From: Candidatus Sysuiplasma jiujiangense
Lineage (GTDB): Archaea > Thermoplasmatota > Thermoplasmata > Sysuiplasmatales > Sysuiplasmataceae
DNA: 64,000 bases
Assembly (NCBI GenBank): GCA_019721075.1
Contig: JAHEAD010000007.1
Location: forward strand, 1-64,000
Direction: 5' to 3'
Shown here: positions 63,119-64,000 of the stretch, piece after piece
Position numbering within the stretch: position 1 is the stretch's first letter
Layout of the letters: every line of letters starts with the position of its first letter
Made by a program: the position numbers and the translations under genes
The notes under the pieces: model-generated
The model's input: the letters and a program-made list of their open reading frames with translations, nothing else
Told to the model about the DNA's origin: nothing
The model's database searches: none

Positions 63119-64000
63119 ATGGAAAGGAGGATCTTCGGATATGCCGCTGTTATGACGGTGCTCCTGCTGATCGTTATCTTTGCGATTTTTCTGGTAACAT
63201 CGGTCTACAGGTTGATTCCTGTTAATTTTACAAGACTCGTGAACGCCATATTCGCCGTCATCATCATATTCTTCATTTTCAGGATCATAACGGGCTTTCT
63301 TTACCGCTATCTCAGGCGCTACCTTGACATCACAAAGGTTCATCCAATTATTTTCATAGTCAACATATTCGGATATTTTATCATCGGCGTGGCTCTTCTT
63401 GCCTCCCTCGGCATAGATGTATCATCACTGATACTCGGTGGCTCACTGATTTCGGTTGTCATCGGACTTGCCGCCCAGACAGTGCTCGCGAATCAGTTCG
63501 CGGGGCTGTTAATAGCCATAGTTCGACCATTCAAGATAGGAGACTCAATTACAATCAACACATGGCAGTACGGCGGGGCGTATCCGGTCCTCTTTCCGAA
63601 ATATTTTTCGGTCGACAGGCTTGAGATAACCGGGTACAGCGGGACTGTAATGAACCTTACAATAAACTACACTACAATAAGCATGGCCAATGGAGATCAG
63701 GTGAAGATACCCAACAATCTGGTCTTCCAGGCAGCGGTCATCATAAGAACAGGCAGTATATCGGTGAAGGCGAGGTACGAGGTACCGAAGTACATACCGT
63801 TTGACATTTTAAGACAGAAAGTAGCTGAAGAAATAGTGAAGCTACCGGACTACAGGGGGGAGGCGGCTGTCACCGTTGACGAAACGACACTGAACACCTA
63901 CATACTTATGGTCGTCGCAAAGTTCAACGGAACAGACGCCGATTTGATGCGCAGCAATATCCATAATCTGCTCATGGGGATAGTTGAACCGCAGAAGTTC
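63119..64000 (+). CDS. MscS-type mechanosensitive channel (cut by right edge)
   Basis: An open frame from ATG 63119 runs 294 codons to the window end without a stop. Residues 10-95 hold three hydrophobic segments (AAVMTVLLLIVIFAIFLV, LVNAIFAVIIIFFIFRII, HPIIFIVNIFGYFIIGVALL). The MscS pore helix region follows: LGGSLISVVIGLAAQTVLANQ and GLLIAIVRPFKIGD near 125-145. The beta domain contains VKIPNNLVFQ. An insertion of about 15 residues lies after the GD motif. These channels open under membrane tension to release solutes. Confidence 0.9.
   Translation, partial: MERRIFGYAAVMTVLLLIVIFAIFLVTSVYRLIPVNFTRLVNAIFAVIIIFFIFRIITGFLYRYLRRYLDITKVHPIIFIVNIFGYFIIGVALLASLGIDVSSLILGGSLISVVIGLAAQTVLANQFAGLLIAIVRPFKIGDSITINTWQYGGAYPVLFPKYFSVDRLEITGYSGTVMNLTINYTTISMANGDQVKIPNNLVFQAAVIIRTGSISVKARYEVPKYIPFDILRQKVAEEIVKLPDYRGEAAVTVDETTLNTYILMVVAKFNGTDADLMRSNIHNLLMGIVEPQKF

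Noticed and set aside
1-64000. tRNA, rRNA, CRISPR arrays
   Set aside because: No cloverleaf with TTCGA-type T-arm and CCA-compatible acceptor, no rRNA-like conserved stretch and no regularly spaced repeat array was found by eye. A tRNAscan-SE/Infernal search would be decisive.

Overview
The window looks like a piece of an acidophilic archaeal chromosome, probably from the Thermoplasmata (Thermoplasmatales-like). The evidence is: an archaeal-type GluRS, a Hef/FANCM-type helicase, an ATP-dependent DNA ligase, two thermopsin-type (A5) peptidases and one kumamolisin-type (S53) peptidase, an archaeal pilin-like N terminus, and many start codons lying about 27 bases downstream of an A/T-rich TATA-like box, as expected for leaderless archaeal transcripts. 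No rRNA, tRNA or CRISPR array was recognised. The genus is an inference.

Region 1 (1-17.8 kb) is an accessory, defence-like island. It holds a decayed Schlafen/AlbA_2 gene, a two-gene operon of an Eco57I-like adenine methylase and a PLD-SNF2 helicase, several broken insertion sequences (IS5-, IS481-, IS1634- and IS630-like), a lone ParB-like protein, a NYN-domain protein preceded by an in-frame 26-codon mini-ORF, a large HD + STAND-type ATPase protein with a possible HEPN-like tail, and an AAA/DUF4143 ATPase. Iteron-like repeats and a perfect 20-bp palindrome lie at 9.09-9.22 kb.

Region 2 (18-35.5 kb) holds a PoxB-like pyruvate:quinone oxidoreductase, a three-gene ABC-2 exporter operon, a secreted thermopsin-like protein, a membrane-anchored Nudix-like protein, and a two-gene operon of a 1300-residue thermopsin-like protein followed by a membrane-anchored kumamolisin-like protease. 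This fits external protein degradation at low pH.

Region 3 (35.6-53.6 kb) mixes mobile debris and small modules: two VapBC-type loci, each with one broken partner, a frameshifted membrane protein, a decayed surface protein, a secreted glycoside-hydrolase-like protein, an AbiE-like pair, an Fe-alcohol dehydrogenase/aldehyde dehydrogenase operon next to an APC amino-acid/amine permease, an ArsR-type regulator with a small membrane protein, and a secreted protein of three NTF2-like repeats. The second half of the IS5-like element (52.1-52.8 kb) complements the half at 7.7-8.4 kb; both keep one copy of the same 15-bp terminal repeat.

Region 4 (53.7-64 kb) is core genome: PyrK/PyrD, a pilin-like protein, CysS, GltX, Hef helicase, DNA ligase, and a MscS-type channel that runs off the right edge.

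The most interesting candidates for undescribed biology are the HD-ATPase-(HEPN-like) protein, the ParB / mini-ORF / NYN cassette beside possible iterons, the PLD-SNF2 + methylase pair, and the VapB-VapC junction with an RF2-like CTT-TGA site.
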